Numbered from the stretch's first letter, positions 17,190 through 26,062 are shown. The stretch: DNA of 64,000 nt from Rubrobacter xylanophilus DSM 9941 (GCF_000014185.1 NC_008148.1:434001-498000), one strand, 5' to 3'. Numbers and translations are program-made. The notes: generated from the sequence alone by a model not told the origin.

Positions 17190-18224
17190 ATGCGGAAGAG
17201 CCCGACGGTCGAGCCCCTGCGCGATATGCGGATCTCCTGCGATCTAACCCGCCGCGACTTCCTCCTCGGCGGCGCGGCGGCCCTGCTCTTCGCCGGCTGC
17301 GGCGGGGGGGCCGGGGAAGGGGGCGGCGAGGCCAGGACCATCGAGCACAAGTACGGCAAGATCACCATCGAGGGCACCCCAGAGCGGGTCGTCTCCGTGG
17401 GCTACACCGACCACGACCCCCTGCTCGCGCTCGGGGTGCGGCCGGTCGGGATCCGGCGGTGGTTCGGCGATCCCCCCCGCGGGGTCTGGCCGTGGGCCCG
17501 GGACGAGCTCGGCGACGCCACCCCGGAGCTGCTGCCCGTCGACTCCATAAACTACGAGCAGGTCGCGGCCCTCGAGCCCGACCTGATCGTGGGCATCTCC
17601 TCCGGCATGACCCGCAACGACTACGACACGCTCTCCGAGTTCGCCCCCACCCTGGCCCAGTCGGACAGGTGGCCGGACTACGGCGTGCCCTGGCAGCCCC
17701 AGACGCTCGTCATCGGGCGGGCGCTCGGGCGGGAGGGGCGGGCGCGGCGGCTGGTCTCGAGGGTCGAGAGACGCTTCGAGGAGGCCCGCAGGGAGCACCC
17801 CCGCTTCGACGGGGCCACGGTCTCGGTCATCGGGGTCGGCGACGGGCTCTTCTACCTGTACTCCACCGTGGACCGGAGCGTGCAGTTCTTCACCTCTTTG
17901 GGGTTCGGGCTCACCGAGGAGGCCGCCAGGATAGCGCCCGAGAACCGCTACTACGTGGAGATCAGCGAGGAGCAGCTCGGGCTCGCCGACGCCGACGTGT
18001 TGGTCTGCTTCTGCGCGAGCCCCGCGGACGAGCGCAGGATCCGGTCGAACAGGCTCTTCCGGCGGCTCGACGCCGTGCGGGAGGGGAGGGTCGTCTACCT
18101 CTCCGAGAACGACAACCCGCTGAAGGGCGCGCTCTCCTTCAACACCGTCCTCAGCCACCCCTACCTGCTGGAGAACTTCGTGCCGCGCCTGGCCGGGATG
18201 GTCCGGAGGGCGCGCCGGGGTTGA
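17190..18224 (+). CDS. Second siderophore-binding lipoprotein with Tat signal
   Basis: A 344-residue paralogue of the preceding gene, with a Tat motif (TRRDFLLGGAA, Arg at 21-22) and lipobox (LFAGC, Cys near 37). The mature domain begins RTIEHKYGKITIEGTPERVVSVGYTDHD, the typical entry of iron-chelate binding proteins. GAAGGAGGAGAGG precedes the ATG at 17190. It ends the rightward iron operon. Three binding proteins for one permease pair suggests use of several siderophores. Confidence 0.85.
   Translation: MRKSPTVEPLRDMRISCDLTRRDFLLGGAAALLFAGCGGGAGEGGGEARTIEHKYGKITIEGTPERVVSVGYTDHDPLLALGVRPVGIRRWFGDPPRGVWPWARDELGDATPELLPVDSINYEQVAALEPDLIVGISSGMTRNDYDTLSEFAPTLAQSDRWPDYGVPWQPQTLVIGRALGREGRARRLVSRVERRFEEARREHPRFDGATVSVIGVGDGLFYLYSTVDRSVQFFTSLGFGLTEEAARIAPENRYYVEISEEQLGLADADVLVCFCASPADERRIRSNRLFRRLDAVREGRVVYLSENDNPLKGALSFNTVLSHPYLLENFVPRLAGMVRRARRG
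17728..17818 (+). repeat. 91-bp patch nearly identical to 16664-16754 (copy B)
   Basis: Copy B of the patch, inside the second Tat binding-protein gene and in the same reading frame as copy A. It encodes the region around LVSRVERRFEEARREHPRF in the middle of the protein. Confidence 0.75.
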
Positions 18225-18237
18225 GAGCCCCTTATGG

Positions 18238-18243
18238 TACACT
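18238..18243 (+). promoter_or_regulatory. -10 box for a probably leaderless gene
   Basis: TACACT ends 6 bases before the ATG at 18250, and no Shine-Dalgarno sequence lies between. Transcription should therefore start at or within a base or two of the start codon. No good -35 box is seen at the usual spacing. Confidence 0.45.
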
Positions 18244-18249
18244 CGTTGC

Positions 18250-18609
18250 ATGGACCGCCACTCCTTCGACGTCCGCCTCACCCCGGAGGCCCGGGACCTG
18301 CTGCGCCCCGGGGAGGCCGTGGTGCTGGACTGGCACCGGCTCGCCGTGTGCTGCGCCGGGGCGGGGGAGGTCGGCCTCTACGCCATGCCGGAGGAGGTGG
18401 CGAGGAGGCGCAAGGGGCTCGTCCGGCTGCGCGGCGAGGACCGGGTCTTCGCCGCCCGGGCCGTCTTCCCGCACCTGGCGGGCCGCCGGGTGATCATCGA
18501 CGGGCGGCGCTGGCTGGGCCTGCGGCGCTTTAAGGCCGACCTCCCCGGGGACTTCGGCCTGCGGGCCGCCCTCGGGCGCCTCCCGGGGCCCGGAAGCCCC
18601 GCCGGTTAG
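18250..18609 (+). CDS. Hypothetical protein, 119 residues
   Basis: A small soluble protein with a regular start (MDRHSFDVRLTPEARDLLRPGE) and a beta-rich pattern with two adjacent cysteines (AVCCAG, residues 34-38). No family is recognised. It is separate from the iron operon because it has its own -10 box directly upstream and no ribosome site. It faces the YbdD gene across a hairpin. Confidence 0.6.
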   Translation: MDRHSFDVRLTPEARDLLRPGEAVVLDWHRLAVCCAGAGEVGLYAMPEEVARRRKGLVRLRGEDRVFAARAVFPHLAGRRVIIDGRRWLGLRRFKADLPGDFGLRAALGRLPGPGSPAG

Positions 18610-18631
18610 CGCCCCTTGCCGGCCTTTGCTC

Positions 18632-18649
18632 GCGGGCCGACCGGCCCGC
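18632..18649. terminator. Hairpin between convergent genes
   Basis: GCGGGCC (18632-18638) and GGCCCGC (18643-18649) form a 7-bp GC-only stem with a 4-base loop in the 51-bp gap between the convergent genes ending at 18609 and 18661. It has no U tract. Confidence 0.4.
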
Positions 18650-18660
18650 CGGGCCCGCTA

Positions 18661-18861
18661 TCACGGGCAGCGGCTTCCGGGGTTGCTGAACCTCTCGTCC
18701 TGCCGCCGCCGGTAGAACTCCCGGCGCGACATGGGGGGCTTGCCCGGGTGGGTGGCCCGGTGGCGCCGCAGGTAGTGGTCGTAGGCGTTCTCGCCCGAGA
18801 CCTCCTTCAGGTAGTCCCAGGCGTAGCGGAGCGCGGCCCCGAGCCTGTTGCCGTGCGCCAC
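18661..18861 (-). CDS. ybdD: YbdD/YjiX family protein (CstA partner)
   Basis: A 66-residue protein of the YbdD/YjiX (DUF466) family: GENAYDHYLRRHRATHPGKPPMSRREFYRRRQ is the family core (read in two parts, residues 23-40 and 41-54). Members are nearly always encoded directly after cstA, as here, 12 bases downstream on the same strand. Their exact role is unclear; they are thought to assist CstA-type pyruvate or peptide uptake. Confidence 0.85.
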   Translation of the reverse strand: MAHGNRLGAALRYAWDYLKEVSGENAYDHYLRRHRATHPGKPPMSRREFYRRRQDERFSNPGSRCP

Positions 18862-18873
18862 CGGCTCGTCCCC

Positions 18874-20997
18874 CTATGAGGAGGACGGAGAGCCGCCCGC
18901 GCCCACCGGCTCGGGCTCCAGGGGCTTCCCCTCGTGGTCCAGCCGCGAACGCTCGTAGGGGGCCTCGGTGGTCTCGGCCGGCTTGCGGCCCGTGATCACG
19001 CCGACCCACACCCTGGCGGCGTCCAGGATGACGATGATGATCATCAGGGCGAACAGGATGGAGAGTATCCCGTCCACCGTCGAGTTCAGCACCACCTGCC
19101 GCATGTCCTCCAGCGACTGGGCGGGGGCGACGACCTCGCCGTTGGCGAGCGCCTCCTGGAAGGCCGCCCGCTGGGCGAAGAAGCCGATGGAGGGATCGGG
19201 GGAGAAGATCTTGTACCAGCTCGCCGTCAGGGTCACCGAGGCGTCCCAGGCCAGCGGCAGGGCCGTCACCCAGGCCCACTTCAGCTTGCCCATCTTTATC
19301 AGGATGGTGGTCCCGACGGTGAGCGCGACCGCCGCCAGGAGCTGGTTCGCGATCCCGAAGAGCGGGAAGAGCTGGTTGATGCCGCCCAGCGGGTCGGTGA
19401 CGCCGGCGTAGAGGAAGTAACCCCAGGCCGCCACGATGAGGGCGCTCGCCACGATGTTGGCCGGCAGCCAGGAGGTGCGGGCGAAGGGCCGCCATACGTT
19501 GCCGATCATGTCCTGCAGCATGAAGCGGCCCACCCGCGTCCCGGCGTCCACCGTGGTGAGGATGAACAGCGCCTCGAACATGATGGCGAAGTGGTACCAG
19601 AACGCCTGCAGCGTCGTGCCGCCGAGGAGGGAGGAGAGGATCTGGCTCATCCCAACCGCCAGCGTCGGGGCGCCGCCGGTGCGGGCGATGATCGACTCCT
19701 CACCGACGTTCTGGGCGATCTGGTTGAGGGTCTCCGGGGTGACGGTGAACCCGAAGCCCCGCACCGCCTCGGCCGCCGACCGGGCGGTCTCGCCGAGCAC
19801 CCCCGCCGGGGCGTTCATCGCGAAGTACACGCCGGGGTCCAGGATGCAGGCGGCGATCATCGCCATCACCGCCACGAAGGACTCCATGAGCATCGCCCCG
19901 TAGCCGATCATCCGCACCTGCGACTCCTTGGCGATCAGCTTCGGGGTGGTTCCGCTGGCGATGAGGGAGTGGAAGCCGGAGAGCGCCCCGCAGGCCACGA
20001 TGATGAACACGAACGGGAACAGCGGCCCGGAGAAGACCGGCCCCTCGCCGTTGAAGGCGAACTGGGTGGTGCGGGGCATCTGCATCGCCGGCAGGGTGAG
20101 CGCGATGCCGACCGCCAGCAGCAGCACGGTCCCGATCTTCATGAAGGTGGAGAGGTAGTCGCGCGGGGCGAGCAGCACCCACACCGGCAGCACGGAGGCC
20201 ACAAAGCCGTAGATTATGAGGGCCCAGGTTATCGTGGTGCCCTCGAACGTCCAGGCCTCGGCGTAGCCGGACTCCGAGATCCAACCGCCCCCCACTATCG
20301 CGAGGATGAGCAGCGCAAACCCTATGAGCGACACCTCGATGACCCGCCCGGGCCGCAAGAACCGCAGGTAGAAGCCCATAAAGATCGCTATGGGCACGGT
20401 CATCAGCAGCGAGAAGGAGCCCCACGGGGAGGCGGTCAGGGCGTTGACGACCACCAGCGCCAGCACCGCCAGCAGGATGACCATGATGGACATGACGGCG
20501 ATGAGCGCCGCCGCCCCGCCGACGGGCCCGATCTCCTCCCGCGCCATCTGGCCGAGGGTCTTCCCGTCCCGGCGCATGGAGAAGAAGAGGGTGGTCATGT
20601 CCTGGACCGCGCCGGCGAGGATGACGCCGAAGATGATCCAGATGGTCCCCGGCAGGAAGCCCATCTGCGCCGCCAGCACGGGCCCGACGAGCGGGCCCGC
20701 CCCGGCTATGGCGGCGAAGTGGTGCCCGAAGAGTATCCTGCGGTCCATCGGGACGAAGTCCCGCCCGTTCTCGAGCCGCTCGGCGGGCGTGGCCCGGCTG
20801 TCGTCGGTCTCGAGCACCCGGGTCTGGATGAACCTGGCGTAGAACCGGTAGGCTATCGCATAGGATGCTATGGCCGCGAACAGCAGCCACCCGGCGTTGA
20901 TGGTCTCCCCGCGGGCGAGCGCCAGAACACCCCAGCACACCGCACCCACGACGGCCACGAGCACCCAGATGCCGTAGCGCTTGAGCCGGCTACCCAT
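18874..20997 (-). CDS. cstA: Carbon starvation protein CstA, peptide/pyruvate transporter
   Basis: A 707-residue polytopic membrane protein with about 16-18 hydrophobic segments. Family stretches seen include RRILFGHHFAAIAGAGPLVGP near residue 90 and GGINQLFPLFGIANQLLAA near 540. CstA proteins import peptides or pyruvate and are induced on carbon limitation. AAAAGGGG precedes the ATG at 20997, and a promoter is visible at 21043-21072. The C-terminal tail is charged and cytoplasmic. Confidence 0.92.
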   Translation of the reverse strand: MGSRLKRYGIWVLVAVVGAVCWGVLALARGETINAGWLLFAAIASYAIAYRFYARFIQTRVLETDDSRATPAERLENGRDFVPMDRRILFGHHFAAIAGAGPLVGPVLAAQMGFLPGTIWIIFGVILAGAVQDMTTLFFSMRRDGKTLGQMAREEIGPVGGAAALIAVMSIMVILLAVLALVVVNALTASPWGSFSLLMTVPIAIFMGFYLRFLRPGRVIEVSLIGFALLILAIVGGGWISESGYAEAWTFEGTTITWALIIYGFVASVLPVWVLLAPRDYLSTFMKIGTVLLLAVGIALTLPAMQMPRTTQFAFNGEGPVFSGPLFPFVFIIVACGALSGFHSLIASGTTPKLIAKESQVRMIGYGAMLMESFVAVMAMIAACILDPGVYFAMNAPAGVLGETARSAAEAVRGFGFTVTPETLNQIAQNVGEESIIARTGGAPTLAVGMSQILSSLLGGTTLQAFWYHFAIMFEALFILTTVDAGTRVGRFMLQDMIGNVWRPFARTSWLPANIVASALIVAAWGYFLYAGVTDPLGGINQLFPLFGIANQLLAAVALTVGTTILIKMGKLKWAWVTALPLAWDASVTLTASWYKIFSPDPSIGFFAQRAAFQEALANGEVVAPAQSLEDMRQVVLNSTVDGILSILFALMIIIVILDAARVWVGVITGRKPAETTEAPYERSRLDHEGKPLEPEPVGAGGSPSSS

Positions 20998-21042
20998 GTC
21001 CCACCCCTTTTCTCGAAACTACGTTCTCAAAAACCCTTGCGC

Positions 21043-21072
21043 ATTGTAGACCCGCCGGCGCGCCCCGGACAA
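21043..21072 (-). promoter_or_regulatory. Promoter of cstA-ybdD
   Basis: On the minus strand TTGTCC (21067-21072) and TACAAT (21043-21048) are 18 bases apart. The predicted start leaves a leader of about 40 bases before the cstA ATG. Confidence 0.45.
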
Positions 21073-21080
21073 GTCCCCGG

Positions 21081-21803
21081 CTACAGCCGCGGGGAGAGGA
21101 GACGCGGGGCGGTGAGGCAGACGGCGGCGGCCGCGAGCGCCCCGAGGAGGGTGGGGACGAGGATGACGGCGAGGGGGCTCGCTGCGGTGGCCAGCCCGAA
21201 GATCTCCTTGAGGGCGTCGTTCATGTAGGCGAAGGGCACGAGATGGCGCAGCGCCGCGAGCAGGCCCTCGGGGTGCTGGTTCCTGAAGAAGCCGGAGAGG
21301 TAGATGAGCGGGAAGAGCACTATGGTGGCGTACAGCAGCACGTCGGCCGGGGAGGAGGTGAAGTTGGCGAGCAGCACGCCTATGGCGTTGGCGGTGAGCA
21401 GGGTGGCGAAGACGGCGACGGTCGCCGCGAGCACCCAGGCTGGCGGCGCCGGGTGCAGGAGGTACACCCCGGCGAGCGCCGGCAGGAGCTGGAGGAAGTC
21501 CAGGGCCGCGTTGACCACAAGGATCTCCGCGACGATCCGGTACGGCGAGAGGGGGGTGAGCGCCACGCGCACCAGGATCCCGTCGTTTATGTCGTTCGTC
21601 AGGCTCTCGCCTGCCCCGAAGGTGCCCGCCATGATGGCCACCAGACCGACCACCGCCGCCGCGTACTGCGCCGGTATCCCGCTCGCCGCGACCGGGAGGA
21701 TGATGGCCGCCGGGTAGAGCATCTTTATGGCGAGCGAGAGGCGCCTGCCGAGAAAGAGCGCGACGTCCTTCTTCCAGTAGCTGTCCGGAGGGTCAAGCCT
21801 CAT
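21081..21803 (-). CDS. ABC-2 type exporter, permease subunit
   Basis: A 240-residue membrane protein with about six hydrophobic segments, including the ABC-2 features NDINDGILVRVALTPLSPYRI (residues near 70-90) and LIYLSGFF before the penultimate helix. Its ATG at 21803 lies 11 bases inside the ATPase gene, so the pair is coupled. Similar subunits export lipids, drugs or peptides; the substrate is unknown. It follows cstA's promoter region on the same strand but is transcribed as a separate upstream unit. Confidence 0.82.
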   Translation of the reverse strand: MRLDPPDSYWKKDVALFLGRRLSLAIKMLYPAAIILPVAASGIPAQYAAAVVGLVAIMAGTFGAGESLTNDINDGILVRVALTPLSPYRIVAEILVVNAALDFLQLLPALAGVYLLHPAPPAWVLAATVAVFATLLTANAIGVLLANFTSSPADVLLYATIVLFPLIYLSGFFRNQHPEGLLAALRHLVPFAYMNDALKEIFGLATAASPLAVILVPTLLGALAAAAVCLTAPRLLSPRL

Positions 21804-22743
21804 CTTCGCCCCTGAGCGCCTCCCCGGTGAGCCTCGCGAACACGTCCTCCAGGGTGGGCCGCTCGACGGAGAGGCCGGTTATGTCCCCGCCGCAGCGCAC
21901 GATCGCCCCCACCACCCCGGCCACGATGCCGGGCCTGTCCTCGCAGTGCACGACGAGGCCTCTCCCCTCCGGGACCACCCGCCGCACGCCCGGGACCTCC
22001 CCGACCTCCGCGTAGGGCACGGGGTTGCGCAGCGCGGCCACGACCCGCCGGAGCCCCTCGAGGGAGGAGACGAGCCCCTCCGGCGTCCCCTCCGCGACCG
22101 CGCGCCCGCGGTGCAGGAAGACCACCCGGTCGCAGAGCGCCTCCACCTCGTCCACCTGGTTGCTGGCCAGCAGGACCGCGCAGCCGTTCTCCGCCGCCTC
22201 CCGCAGCTTCCTCTGGTAGGCCAGCCGGGAGGTGTAGTCCAGCCCGAGCGAGGGCTCGTCCAGCAGCAGCACCGCCGGCTCGTGGGCAAGCGCCTCGATC
22301 AGGGCGAGCTTCTTGGCCATCCCGTAGGAGTAGGTCTTCGCCTTCTCGTCCCTGTACTCCGCAAGTCCGAAGTGCTCGAAGAGCCCCCGGAGCGCCCGAT
22401 CGGCCTTCTCCTCCGGTACGCCGTAGGCGCGGGCGAAGAGGTAGGCGTTCGCCCAGCCGGAGAGGTCGCCGTAGTGGGTGGGGCGGTCCACCATTATCCC
22501 CAACCTCGCCCGGACCTTCCGCCGCTCCCTCAGCCCGTCCAGCCCGCACACCCTGAAGGCGCCGGAGTCCGGGGCTATCGCGGTGGAGAGCACGCGCAGC
22601 AGCGTGCTCTTGCCGCTCCCGTTCGGGCCCACCAGCCCCAGCACCTCACCGGGCGCCACCGAGAGGCTCACGCCCTCCACCCCCCGGCCGCTCGACCTGT
22701 AGCGGCGGGTTATGTTCTCGGCCTCGAGCGCCGCGCTCGCCAC
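21793..22743 (-). CDS. ABC-2 type exporter, ATP-binding subunit
   Basis: A 316-residue ATPase: Walker A GPNGSGKST near residue 38, a degenerate signature YSYGMAKKLALIEAL near 134, and Walker B AVLLLDEPSLGLDYTSR. The usual LSGGQ is replaced by SYGM, which is common in ABC-2 exporters. The last 90 residues form an extra C-terminal domain (EVPGVRRVVPEGRGLVVHC) like that of DrrA-type ATPases. The gene starts at GTG 22743 and overlaps its permease partner. Confidence 0.85.
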   Translation of the reverse strand: MASAALEAENITRRYRSSGRGVEGVSLSVAPGEVLGLVGPNGSGKSTLLRVLSTAIAPDSGAFRVCGLDGLRERRKVRARLGIMVDRPTHYGDLSGWANAYLFARAYGVPEEKADRALRGLFEHFGLAEYRDEKAKTYSYGMAKKLALIEALAHEPAVLLLDEPSLGLDYTSRLAYQRKLREAAENGCAVLLASNQVDEVEALCDRVVFLHRGRAVAEGTPEGLVSSLEGLRRVVAALRNPVPYAEVGEVPGVRRVVPEGRGLVVHCEDRPGIVAGVVGAIVRCGGDITGLSVERPTLEDVFARLTGEALRGEDEA

Positions 22744-22902
22744 CTGACCCTCTCTTTTCGCCGCTCTTCCACGGGACGCGCAAGCAAGATTGTACCGGCG
22801 GGCGGCGCGCGGGGGCTGTTAGCGGCCTCACCCGCCGCGGGTAGAATGCACCCTGCGACATAAGCCGGCCTCTCTATGTCAAGAGAAAGGAGCGTGCTTG
22901 GC

Positions 22903-23787
22903 TTGAACGGGAACGTATCCGTGGCGGTGTTGGGGACCGGGATCATGGGGAGCGCGATGGCCCGCAACCTCCTGAAGGCGGGCATGGAGGTGCGGGTCTG
23001 GAACCGCACCCGCAGCAGGGCCGAGCCGCTCGCCGCCGAGGGCGCGCGGGTCGCGGACAGCCCGCGGGAGGCGGCCCGGGGGGCGGGCGTCCTCCTCACC
23101 ATGCTCGCCGACGCCGGCGCCGTGGCCGGGGCGGTGGGCGGCGGCGCTCTGGAGGCGCTCTCTCCCGGCGCCGTGTGGCTCCAGATGAGCACCGTGGGGG
23201 TGGAGGGAACCGGGAGGCTGCAGCGCATGGCGCTCGAGCGCGGGGTGGCCTACGTCGACGCCCCGGTGCTCGGCACCAGGCAGCCCGCCGAGGCCGGGGA
23301 GCTGGTGGTGCTGGCCTCCGGCCCCGAGGAGGTGCGCCCGGCGTGCGAGCCGGTCTTCGAGGCCGTGGGCAAGAAGACGCTGTGGGTCGGCCCCGTGGGG
23401 GCGGGCACCCGGCTCAAGCTGGTGGTGAACAACTGGATCACGGGTCTGCTCGGCGTGCTGGGGGAGACCTTCGCCCTCGCGCAGAAGCTGGGCGTGGACC
23501 CCTCCCTCTTCTTCGAGGCCGTGGAGGGCGGGCCGCTGGACCTGCCCTACGCCCGCGCGAAGGGGAAGATGATGGCCGAGGGGGAGTACCCCACGAGCTT
23601 CTCGGTGAGGCTCGCCCGCAAGGACGCGGGGCTGGTCCTGGAGGCGGCGGAAGACCTGCGGCTGCCGGTGTGCGAGGCCGTGGCCTACCACCTCGACCGG
23701 GCCGCCGAGACCGGGCACGCGGAGGACGACATGGCCGCGATCTACGAGGGGGTGAGGACCGCGGCGGAGCCCGGAGGGGCGGGCTAG
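22903..23787 (+). CDS. NAD(P)-dependent beta-hydroxyacid dehydrogenase (3-HIBADH family)
   Basis: A 294-residue dehydrogenase: Rossmann motif GTGIMGSAMARNLLKAG at the N terminus, the substrate loop QMSTVG, and catalytic lysine in KLVVNNWITG near residue 170. The WNRTRSR segment after beta-2 favours NADP. The TTG at 22903 is chosen over the ATG at 22876 because AAAGGAG (22886-22892) lies 10 bases before it and would be inside the longer reading frame. A -10 box (TAGAAT, 22842-22847) is upstream. Family members act on 3-hydroxyisobutyrate, tartronate semialdehyde or succinic semialdehyde; the substrate here is not determined. Confidence 0.85.
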   Translation: MNGNVSVAVLGTGIMGSAMARNLLKAGMEVRVWNRTRSRAEPLAAEGARVADSPREAARGAGVLLTMLADAGAVAGAVGGGALEALSPGAVWLQMSTVGVEGTGRLQRMALERGVAYVDAPVLGTRQPAEAGELVVLASGPEEVRPACEPVFEAVGKKTLWVGPVGAGTRLKLVVNNWITGLLGVLGETFALAQKLGVDPSLFFEAVEGGPLDLPYARAKGKMMAEGEYPTSFSVRLARKDAGLVLEAAEDLRLPVCEAVAYHLDRAAETGHAEDDMAAIYEGVRTAAEPGGAG

Positions 23788-23797
23788 CCCGCCCCTC
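23774..23797. terminator. Perfect 24-bp palindrome between convergent genes
   Basis: GAGGGGCGGGCT (23774-23785) is followed directly by its exact reverse complement (23786-23797). It spans the dehydrogenase stop codon and precedes the stop of the convergent FAD oxidase gene by 22 bases, a layout expected of a shared terminator. As RNA it would need a 4-base CUAG loop. Confidence 0.55.
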
Positions 23798-23818
23798 TCC
23801 TCCGGCGGCCCCGCGTTA

Positions 23819-25216
23819 TTACGCCCCCGGCCTTATGTTCTGGTTGAGGTGGAAGAGGTTGTCCGGGTCGTACCTCTTCTTGAGGCCGGCGAGGCGGCGG
23901 TACTTCTCCGGTCCGTAGCCGGTGCGCACGCGCTCCTCCCCCTCGTCGCCGATGAAGTTGAGGTAGGTGCGCTCGCCGGTCCAGGGCCGGAGCGCCGCCT
24001 CCAGCTCCCCGGCCCAGCCCACGTGCCGCCCGGCCTCCGAGGGCTCCGCCCACTGCGCGAGCGCGTGGTAGTTGTAGGCCGCGCCCCGCGGCCCGAGCGG
24101 CGTCTCGTCCTCCCCCACGCGGGAGATGGCGCCTCCCATCGGGAACAGCGCCAGGACCGTCAGCGGGGAGGCCATCCTGCCCGCGTGCTCGACGAGCACG
24201 TCTATGGCCTCGTCGGGCAGCTCGTCCAGGAAGCCGGCCTTCCAGTAGTGCTGCATCCCGGGCGGGTTGGCCGCGTCCAGCAGGGTCTGGAGCTCCGTGT
24301 AGGGCATGGGCCGGACCATGTCCATCGCCGGGGGGAGGTGTTTCTTCAGGGGCTGGATCGCCGCCTCGCCCTCCTCGACGCCGCCCGCGTAGCAGACGAT
24401 GACGGCGATGAGCTTCGTCCCCCGCACGTGCTCGGGGATGAACGGCTCGGGAGGGGCCGTGAGAAAGGCGCATCCCCCGCCCAGCTCGTCCGGCGCTCCC
24501 CGCATGAACTCGCGGTAGAAGCGCAGGAGCCCGGGGGCCTGCTCGGCGGGGTAGAGCAGCATGCCGCCGAGCACGAGTGGCCCGACCGGGTGCAGCGCGA
24601 ACTCGAAGGAGGTGGCGATGCCGAAGTTGCCCCCGCCACCGCGCACGCCCCAGAAGAGCTCCTCGTTCTCCTCCTCGGTCGCCCGTACGAGGCCGCCCTC
24701 CGCGGTCACCATCTCCACCGAGAGGAGGTTGTCCACCGTGAAGCCGAGCCTGCGCTCCAGCCAGCCCGAGCCGCCCCCCAGGGTGAGCCCCGAGATGCCC
24801 GTACCAGAGACCCGCCCGCCGGTTACGGCGAGCCCGAAGAGCTGCGTCTCGCGGTCGAACTCGCCCCAGGTCAGCCCGGCCTGAGCGCGGGCCCTCCGCT
24901 CCCCGGGGTTCACCCACACCCCCTTCATCGGGGAGAGGTCTATCACCAGGCCACCGTCGCAGGTCCCGTAGCCGGAGACCGAGTGCCCGCCGCCGCGGAC
25001 CGCCACCTCGAGCCCGCTGGCGCGGGCGAAGATCACCGCGGCCACCACGTCGGCCACGCCGGTGCAGCGGGCGATGAGGGCCGGGCGGCGGTCGATCATG
25101 CCGTTGAAGACCCGGCGGGCGTCCTCGTAGGCCGCCTCACCGGGCCGGATCAACTCGCCCCGGAAGCTCCCGTCGAGCTCCCGGAGATCCGGTCCCGGAG
25201 TGTACCGCTGGTCCAT
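23819..25216 (-). CDS. FAD-linked oxidase, BBE-like (berberine-bridge family)
   Basis: A 465-residue flavoprotein. The FAD-binding PCMH domain shows RGGGHSVSGYGTCDGG (residues near 93-108), where the histidine commonly carries 8-alpha-linked FAD, and TLGGGSGWLERRLG near 160. The C-terminal BBE motif is DPDNLFHLNQNI. There is no second flavin-linking cysteine that I can see, so attachment is probably single. Family members oxidise sugars, alkaloids or other alcohols; the substrate is unknown. It is the last gene of a leftward group with DUF2182, DUF1326 and NTF2-like genes. Confidence 0.85.
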   Translation of the reverse strand: MDQRYTPGPDLRELDGSFRGELIRPGEAAYEDARRVFNGMIDRRPALIARCTGVADVVAAVIFARASGLEVAVRGGGHSVSGYGTCDGGLVIDLSPMKGVWVNPGERRARAQAGLTWGEFDRETQLFGLAVTGGRVSGTGISGLTLGGGSGWLERRLGFTVDNLLSVEMVTAEGGLVRATEEENEELFWGVRGGGGNFGIATSFEFALHPVGPLVLGGMLLYPAEQAPGLLRFYREFMRGAPDELGGGCAFLTAPPEPFIPEHVRGTKLIAVIVCYAGGVEEGEAAIQPLKKHLPPAMDMVRPMPYTELQTLLDAANPPGMQHYWKAGFLDELPDEAIDVLVEHAGRMASPLTVLALFPMGGAISRVGEDETPLGPRGAAYNYHALAQWAEPSEAGRHVGWAGELEAALRPWTGERTYLNFIGDEGEERVRTGYGPEKYRRLAGLKKRYDPDNLFHLNQNIRPGA

Positions 25217-25258
25217 GCCGCTCCTCTCGCGTTGTTTTGCGTCTCCATTCCCCCCGGC

Positions 25259-26062
25259 CTACCGCAGGGCCGGGACCCCTCCGAGGGCCATCGCCGCCGC
25301 CCAGCACAGAAGGGCTATCCCCACCGGCGCGCTGATCCTCCTGCCCCACCCGGCGTTCTTCTCCGCCGCCATCACCGCCCCCAAGAGGAGCATCCAGAGG
25401 AGGCTCCCCGCCCCAACGGCGAACATGACCAGCATCAGAGACCAGCAGCACCCCAGGCAGAAGATCCCGTGGTGCGCCCCGAGCCGGAAGGCCCGCGAGC
25501 GCTCCCGCTCCCCCCGCCAGTGCTCGGTGATGAAGCCGAGCGGGGAGCGGCACCTCTGCAGGCACCTGTTCTTGAGCGGCGCGAACTGGTAGAGGCCCGC
25601 CAGCGCCAGGGTGCCCGCCCCTATGGCCCAGGGGTTGTCCCCCAGCCACGCGCTGCGCTCCGCGCCCTCGTGGACGAGGAGGTCGCCGAGGAAGGCCAGG
25701 GCGCCGAAGAGCGCCCAGACGCTCACGTAGCCGCAGAGGAGCAGGGCGAGGAGCAGCCGGCCGTCCGGGCGCCGGCGGGTGAGGCGCCCGAACAGCAGGA
25801 CGAGCGGCAGGCTGGTGGGGAGCATCATGGCCACCACCATCAGGGTCCAGCCGGAGACGAAGAGGGCCACTAGCGGGGCGAGCCGCGCCGCGAGGCCCCC
25901 CGCTCCCGCGCCGCCGGAGGCGAGGTGTCCCAGCTCCTCGTGGTCGAGGTAGGGGGCGTAGGGGGAGGCGCCCCAGAGCCAGAGGGCCAGCCAGGCCAGC
26001 GCTATGAGCGCCATGAGGGCTACGAAGATCCTGTTGTGCAGATCGCGGGGCGCCGCCCACAC
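25259..26062 (-). CDS. DUF2182 integral membrane protein
   Basis: A 267-residue membrane protein with about seven hydrophobic segments. Diagnostic features are MVVAMMLPTSLPLV near residue 70, a CLQRCRSPLGF loop near 165, and HHGIFCLGCCWSLM near 197, the cysteine- and histidine-rich part that led to the description predicted metal-binding protein. DUF2182 genes commonly sit beside DUF1326 genes, as here. The biochemical role is not established. Confidence 0.83.
   Translation of the reverse strand: MWAAPRDLHNRIFVALMALIALAWLALWLWGASPYAPYLDHEELGHLASGGAGAGGLAARLAPLVALFVSGWTLMVVAMMLPTSLPLVLLFGRLTRRRPDGRLLLALLLCGYVSVWALFGALAFLGDLLVHEGAERSAWLGDNPWAIGAGTLALAGLYQFAPLKNRCLQRCRSPLGFITEHWRGERERSRAFRLGAHHGIFCLGCCWSLMLVMFAVGAGSLLWMLLLGAVMAAEKNAGWGRRISAPVGIALLCWAAAMALGGVPALR

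Noticed and set aside
22876-22902. ATG at 22876 as start of the dehydrogenase
   Set aside because: The best Shine-Dalgarno sequence lies downstream of it, and the Rossmann motif begins directly after the TTG at 22903.
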